A stretch of DNA of 9,149 nucleotides from Galbitalea sp036495225 (GTDB lineage: Bacteria > Actinomycetota > Actinomycetes > Actinomycetales > Microbacteriaceae): NCBI GenBank assembly GCA_036495225.1, contig DASXNG010000018.1:1-9149 (forward strand), given 5' to 3'. Positions 6,041-9,149 of this stretch are shown piece by piece. Each line of letters starts with the position of its first letter. The stretch's first letter is position 1. Both the position numbers and the translations under genes were made by a program. The notes beneath the pieces were generated by a model that ran no database searches, was not told where the DNA came from, and worked only from the letters and a program-made list of their open reading frames with translations.

Positions 6041-6106
6041 CGTCGATGCGACGACAAAAGCTCATGCACGCGCACAGAAAGACAGAAAGTTCTACCCCGC
6101 TTGACA

Positions 6107-6152
6107 AACAGTGAAGGCCCGTGCCACCGAAGTAGCACGGGCCTTCACTGTT
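6107..6152 (-). terminator. Hairpin terminator downstream of pnp
   Basis: The arms 6107-6124 and 6135-6152 form a perfect 18-bp stem, GC-rich in its inner half (GGCCCGTGC), with a 10-nt loop. It begins 8 nt past the pnp stop codon. On the minus strand only a short TTT lies at its base, so the U-tract is weak, as is common in actinobacteria. It separates pnp from the downstream gene at 5066-6028. The symmetry means it could also stop plus-strand transcription. Confidence 0.85.
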
Positions 6153-6160
6153 CTTACTGC

Positions 6161-8431
6161 TTAGTCCTCTGTCGATACCTCGACGAGGTCGCTATCCGTG
6201 GCGTCGCCTGCAGCGTCGTCACCCTCGAGAACGGGAGCGAGCGAGAGCTTTCCGCGGTCGTCGATCTTGGTGATCTCGACCTGGATCTTCTGTCCAACAC
6301 CGAGCACGTCTTCGACGTTCTCGACGCGCTTGCCACCGGCGAGCTTACGAACCTCGCTGATGTGCAGCAGGCCGTCCTTGCCGGGAGTGAGCGAGACGAA
6401 CGCACCGAAGGTTGCGATCTTGACGACGGTTCCGAGGAACCGCTCGCCAACCTCGGGGTTGAGCGGGTTCGCGATGGCGTTGACAGCGGCACGCGCTGCC
6501 TCAGCCGACGGACCGTCAACCGCGCCGATGTACACGGTGCCGTCATCCTCGATCGAGATGTCTGCTCCAGTGTCATCCTGGATCTGGTTGATCGTCTTGC
6601 CCTTCGGGCCGATGAGCTCACCGATCTTGTCGATCGGGATCTGCACCGAGATCACGCGAGGAGCGGTCGGAGCCATCTCGTCAGGTGCGTCGATGGCCGC
6701 GTTGATCACGGCGAGGATCGTCGTGCGGGCCTCCTTCGCCTGCTTGAGGGCGCCATCGAGAACCGAGGACGGCAGGCCAGCGAGCTTCGTGTCGAGCTGA
6801 ATGGCTGTTACGAACTCTGAAGTACCCGCGACCTTGAAGTCCATGTCACCGAGGGCATCCTCAGCACCAAGGATGTCGGTCAGCGCCGCATAACGCGTCA
6901 CGCCGTCGACCTCGTCCGAGATCAGGCCCATGGCGATACCGGCGACTGGTGCACGCAGCGGCACACCGGCGTTCAGCAGGGACAGCGTCGACGCGCAGAC
7001 GGAACCCATCGACGTCGAACCGTTGGAGCCGAGAGCCTCTGACACCTGGCGGATCGCGTAGGGGAACTCCTCGCGCGGCGGCAGCACGGGTACGAGCGCG
7101 CGCTCGGCAAGGAAGCCGTGCCCGATCTCGCGACGCTTCGGGCTGCCCACGCGGCCGGTCTCACCGGTCGAGTAAGGCGGGAAGTTGTAGTGGTGCAGGT
7201 AGCGCTTCTTGGTGACGGGGTTCAGCGAGTCGATCTGCTGCTCCATCTTCAGCATGTTCAGCGTGGTGACGCCCAGGATCTGGGTCTCGCCGCGCTGGAA
7301 GATCGCCGAACCGTGAACGCGCGGGATGACCTGGACTTCGGCGTCGAGCGCACGGATGTCCGTCAGGCCACGGCCGTCGATGCGGATGCCCTCGGTCAGC
7401 ACGCGAGCGCGCATGACCTTCTTGGACACGGACTTGTACGCGGCCGAAACCTCGCCGAGTGCCGATGCTGGCAGACGCTCCGCGTCGACCTCACCAGCGA
7501 TGTGACCCTTGACGCGGTCCTTGAGTGCGTCGTCAGCATCCTGACGCTCGATCTTGTCAGCGATCTGGTAGACGCCCTTCAGGTCGTCGTACGCGAGGCC
7601 AGCGACTGCGTCGTAGGTTGCCTGCGTGTACGGCGGGAAGAGCGGGAACTCCTGGATGGCCTTAGCGGACTGTGCCGCGAGCTCCTGCTGCGCCTTGATG
7701 AGCGCCTTGAGGAACGGCTTCGAAGCCTCGAGGCCCTGAGCGACTACGGCCTCGTCCGGCTTGGTTGCGCCGGCCTTGATGAGGTCCCAGCTGCCTTCGG
7801 TCGCCTCAGCCTCGACCATCATGATCGCGACATCCTCATTGCCGTTCTCGTCTGTGACCAGACGACCGGCGACGGTGAGGTCGAAGACGGCCTCCTCGAG
7901 CTGGGAGAACTTCGGGAAGGCGACCCACTGGTCACCAATAAGCGCGAGACGCACACCGCCGACCGGACCGTAGAACGGCAGGCCGGAGATCTGGGTGGAA
8001 GCGGATGCGGCGTTGATGGCGAGAGCGTCATAGAACTCGTCAGGCGCAATCGCCAGAACGGTGATGACGATCTGAACCTCGTTGCGAAGGCCCTCAACGA
8101 AGGTCGGACGCAGCGGGCGGTCGATCAGACGGCAGACCAGGATGGCCTCCGTCGATGGGCGACCTTCACGACGGAAGAACGAGCCGGGGATCTTGCCAGC
8201 TGCATACGAGCGCTCCTCGACATCCACCGTCAGCGGGAAGAAGTCGAAGCCGTCGCGCGGGCTCTTGCCAGCGGACGTAGCGGACAGGATCATGGTGTCT
8301 TCGTCGAGGTACGCGGCAACGGCACCCTGTGCCTGCTGCGCTAGGCGACCGGTCTCAAAACGGACCGTGCGCGTGCCGAACTTGCCGTTATCGATCACGG
8401 CTTCGGCGAACTTGATTTCTGGACCCTCCAT
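6161..8431 (-). CDS. pnp: Polynucleotide phosphorylase (PNPase / GPSI)
   Basis: A 756-residue 3'-5' exoribonuclease that degrades RNA with phosphate to give nucleoside diphosphates and can add tails in reverse; it works as a trimer in RNA turnover. Domains in order are a first RNase PH fold (about 13-150, with FFRREGRPSTEAIL at 85-98 and CRLIDRPLRP), a helical domain (about 235-340), and a second, catalytic RNase PH fold (about 345-580) with D525, D531 and K533 in EDALGDMDFK, matching E. coli D486, D492 and K494. A KH domain follows (about 594-655, GPKG loop at 608-611), then an S1 domain (about 660-732, GTVVKIATFGAFVSL). An acidic tail (736-756) ends it. The length is normal for actinobacteria. 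The ATG at 8431 follows GAGGAG by 10 nt. rpsO, the usual upstream neighbour, is not adjacent; the leader holds a palindrome and several hairpins that may mediate autoregulation. Confidence 0.98.
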   Translation of the reverse strand: MEGPEIKFAEAVIDNGKFGTRTVRFETGRLAQQAQGAVAAYLDEDTMILSATSAGKSPRDGFDFFPLTVDVEERSYAAGKIPGSFFRREGRPSTEAILVCRLIDRPLRPTFVEGLRNEVQIVITVLAIAPDEFYDALAINAASASTQISGLPFYGPVGGVRLALIGDQWVAFPKFSQLEEAVFDLTVAGRLVTDENGNEDVAIMMVEAEATEGSWDLIKAGATKPDEAVVAQGLEASKPFLKALIKAQQELAAQSAKAIQEFPLFPPYTQATYDAVAGLAYDDLKGVYQIADKIERQDADDALKDRVKGHIAGEVDAERLPASALGEVSAAYKSVSKKVMRARVLTEGIRIDGRGLTDIRALDAEVQVIPRVHGSAIFQRGETQILGVTTLNMLKMEQQIDSLNPVTKKRYLHHYNFPPYSTGETGRVGSPKRREIGHGFLAERALVPVLPPREEFPYAIRQVSEALGSNGSTSMGSVCASTLSLLNAGVPLRAPVAGIAMGLISDEVDGVTRYAALTDILGAEDALGDMDFKVAGTSEFVTAIQLDTKLAGLPSSVLDGALKQAKEARTTILAVINAAIDAPDEMAPTAPRVISVQIPIDKIGELIGPKGKTINQIQDDTGADISIEDDGTVYIGAVDGPSAEAARAAVNAIANPLNPEVGERFLGTVVKIATFGAFVSLTPGKDGLLHISEVRKLAGGKRVENVEDVLGVGQKIQVEITKIDDRGKLSLAPVLEGDDAAGDATDSDLVEVSTED

Positions 8432-8448
8432 AGGGTTCTATCTCCTCT

Positions 8449-8460
8449 TTGTTTAAACAA
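8449..8460. promoter_or_regulatory. Perfect 12-bp palindrome just upstream of the pnp ribosome site
   Basis: TTGTTTAAACAA is a perfect palindrome directly next to the AAAGAGGAG ribosome site of pnp (8442-8450). It is strongly AT-rich in otherwise GC-rich DNA. It could be an operator, an unstructured ribosome-loading region, or a small hairpin controlling ribosome access. Further upstream in the leader the 7-mer CGTGTTT (plus strand) occurs twice, at 8463-8469 and 8474-8480, 11 bp apart. Confidence 0.3.
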
Positions 8461-8486
8461 CGCGTGTTTAGAACGTGTTTGTTTGT

Positions 8487-8544
8487 TCGCCCTGCGGGCG
8501 ACATAAGGAGCAGGAGCGGGTTCGAGGCTCCGCGAAGATCGCGG
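8487..8544 (-). other. Structured pnp 5' leader, candidate Actino-pnp RNA
   Basis: On the minus strand the leader of pnp can form TCGCCC-GCA-GGGCGA (8487-8501, 6 bp), GGAGC/GCTCC (8513-8531, 5 bp, loop 9) and CCGCGA-TCT-TCGCGG (8530-8544, 6 bp); the last two share two bases and may be alternatives. A conserved RNA called Actino-pnp has been described in the 5' leaders of actinobacterial pnp genes, thought to serve autoregulation through RNase III as in E. coli. The position fits, but I cannot confirm a match to that family from hairpins alone. The rest of the 8432-8707 gap holds the palindrome, a repeat and a terminator listed separately; no coding gene was found in it. Confidence 0.4.
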
Positions 8545-8609
8545 GCACAAGTCATCCCTAGAAGTGGGGCGCATGTCTGGCCAACAGTAGAAAAGCTCCG
8601 CCGCCCGCT

Positions 8610-8628
8610 CATTGAGCCTGTCGAAATG
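8610..8628. repeat. Short dispersed repeat, CATTGAGCCTGTCGAAATG
   Basis: This 19-bp element has complementary ends (CATT/AATG) around GAGCCTGTCGA. It shares the frame xxTTGAG...CGAAAxx with the 43-bp element at 8-50, with different but still complementary end bases. Close variants of GGTTGAGCCTGTCGAAACC are, as far as I recall, frequent in intergenic regions of Microbacteriaceae and related actinobacteria. It lies between the permease terminator and the pnp leader. Confidence 0.55.
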
Positions 8629-8668
8629 CGGAAGTTCACCACCGGTGACCAGCGTCTAGCCAGCCTGC

Positions 8669-8699
8669 TCCGGTGGCAACTCTACCAGTTGCCACCGGA
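8669..8699 (-). terminator. Hairpin terminator downstream of the permease gene
   Basis: TCCGGTGGCAACT (8669-8681) and its perfect complement (8687-8699) form a 13-bp stem with a 5-nt loop. It begins 8 nt past the permease stop codon. There is no U-tract on either strand, which is common for actinobacterial terminators. It isolates the permease transcript from pnp. Confidence 0.75.
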
Positions 8700-8707
8700 T
8701 TGGCCGA

Positions 8708-9149
8708 CTAGTCGACGCGCGGGTCGTTTGCCGAGATGTCGATCTGGCTGGTGACTAGCTCGTCAGGAAGCTCGAGCGGACGCCTGCCGTAGTACCTGCG
8801 ACCCTTGCGCCAGAACAGCGCGATCGGGATGAATCCGATCGCGAGCGCACCAAACCCGATCCAGATGACCAGAGGGTCGCCGCTGTCCGCCGGAATCGCC
8901 TCGACGAACAGGAAGACCATGAAGAGGGCGCCCAATCCCGGCCACAGCGCGATGAAGATGAAGTTCTTCACCGACTTGAACAGGATCTTGCGGTAGGCGA
9001 CGATGACAGCGATTGCGGCAAGCGCGTAGTAGAACGCGATCTGGATGCCGATTGACGAGACCGCTGCGGACAGGATCTGGCCGACCGACCCGATGAAGTT
9101 CGATCCGACAAACAGGATGATCGAGACGCCGGTGACGACGAGGGTGGCG
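8708..9149 (-). CDS. APC family permease, C-terminal part (5' end outside the window)
   Basis: The frame is open from the right edge to a TAG at 8708-8710, giving the last 146 residues of a larger protein. Four membrane segments are visible at about 1-20 (ATLVVTGVSIILFVGSNFIG), 36-53, 61-84 and 91-114. They are followed by a basic stretch, RKGRRYYGRR (114-123), and a hydrophilic tail. The segments and the motif AYRKILFKSVKNF (51-63) resemble the last four helices of amino acid-polyamine-organocation (APC) transporters, which import amino acids or amines using ion gradients. A GTG at 8971 is only an internal valine. The substrate cannot be told from this part. A strong hairpin ends the transcript. 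Confidence 0.8.
   Translation of the reverse strand, partial: ATLVVTGVSIILFVGSNFIGSVGQILSAAVSSIGIQIAFYYALAAIAVIVAYRKILFKSVKNFIFIALWPGLGALFMVFLFVEAIPADSGDPLVIWIGFGALAIGFIPIALFWRKGRRYYGRRPLELPDELVTSQIDISANDPRVD

Noticed and set aside
6101..6106. TTGACA as a plus-strand -35 box
   Set aside because: No -10 box lies at a suitable distance; the downstream bases are the terminator stem, and no plus-strand gene follows.
5834..6820. 328-codon open frame on the plus strand across the AKR-like start, the terminator and the pnp 3' end
   Set aside because: It spans a perfect terminator hairpin and lies antisense to two real genes; there is no domain.
7118..8344. 408-codon open frame on the plus strand, antisense to pnp
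   Set aside because: It runs opposite the well-supported pnp codons. Its product is an Arg/Asp/Leu-rich mirror of a high-GC gene with no recognisable domain.
8388..8642. Minus-strand frame upstream of pnp, considered as rpsO
   Set aside because: Its translation has none of the S15 motifs and it overlaps the pnp start and leader structures.
8969..8971. GTG at 8971 as the start of a small 87-residue membrane protein
   Set aside because: The frame stays open to the window edge and encodes further typical permease helices, so this GTG is an internal valine.

Overview
The window looks like chromosomal DNA of a high-GC actinobacterium, most likely a member of the Microbacteriaceae. The evidence is the GC-rich third positions, frequent GTG/TTG starts, a 756-residue polynucleotide phosphorylase with an acidic tail, a following M16 peptidase of the actinobacterial type, and two short intergenic repeats of the form xxTTGAG...CGAAAxx that I associate with this family. 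The genus cannot be fixed from the sequence alone. No CRISPR array, transposase, tRNA or rRNA is visible.

Layout, left to right. Positions 1-63 hold a 43-bp dispersed repeat. A minus-strand pair follows: a histidine phosphatase (64-666) and, 16 nt upstream of it, an M16 zinc peptidase (683-2047). A 374-nt divergent intergenic region (2048-2421) contains a strong inverted repeat and a row of four stem-loops. It separates the peptidase from a plus-strand pair, a TetR-family regulator (2422-3024) and a small four-helix membrane protein (3040-3423). Next come an aldo/keto reductase on the minus strand with a TTG start (3424-4398), a divergent PEBP/YbhB-type protein (about 4545-5069), and a second aldo/keto-reductase-like protein on the minus strand (5066-6028). 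After a perfect hairpin terminator lies pnp (6161-8431, minus) with a structured leader, then a second short repeat, a hairpin terminator and the C-terminal part of an APC-family permease (8708-9149, minus, entering from beyond the right edge).

How the genes fit together. pnp and the M16 peptidase are neighbours in many actinobacteria. Here they are separated by about 4.1 kb carrying the TetR/membrane pair and the AKR-PEBP-AKR block, which looks like an accessory insertion into a conserved neighbourhood. rpsO, the usual upstream partner of pnp, is absent from the leader.

The most striking observation is the second aldo/keto reductase homologue. It has lost three of the four catalytic tetrad residues (Asp to Cys, Lys to Arg, His to Glu, Tyr kept) and a nicotinamide-contacting Gln, while its paralogue 0.7 kb away keeps the full tetrad. 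It may be a pseudoenzyme or an enzyme with changed chemistry. Other points of interest are the TetR inverted repeat, the tandem stem-loops upstream of tetR with an overlapping 36-codon ORF, and the pnp leader structure.
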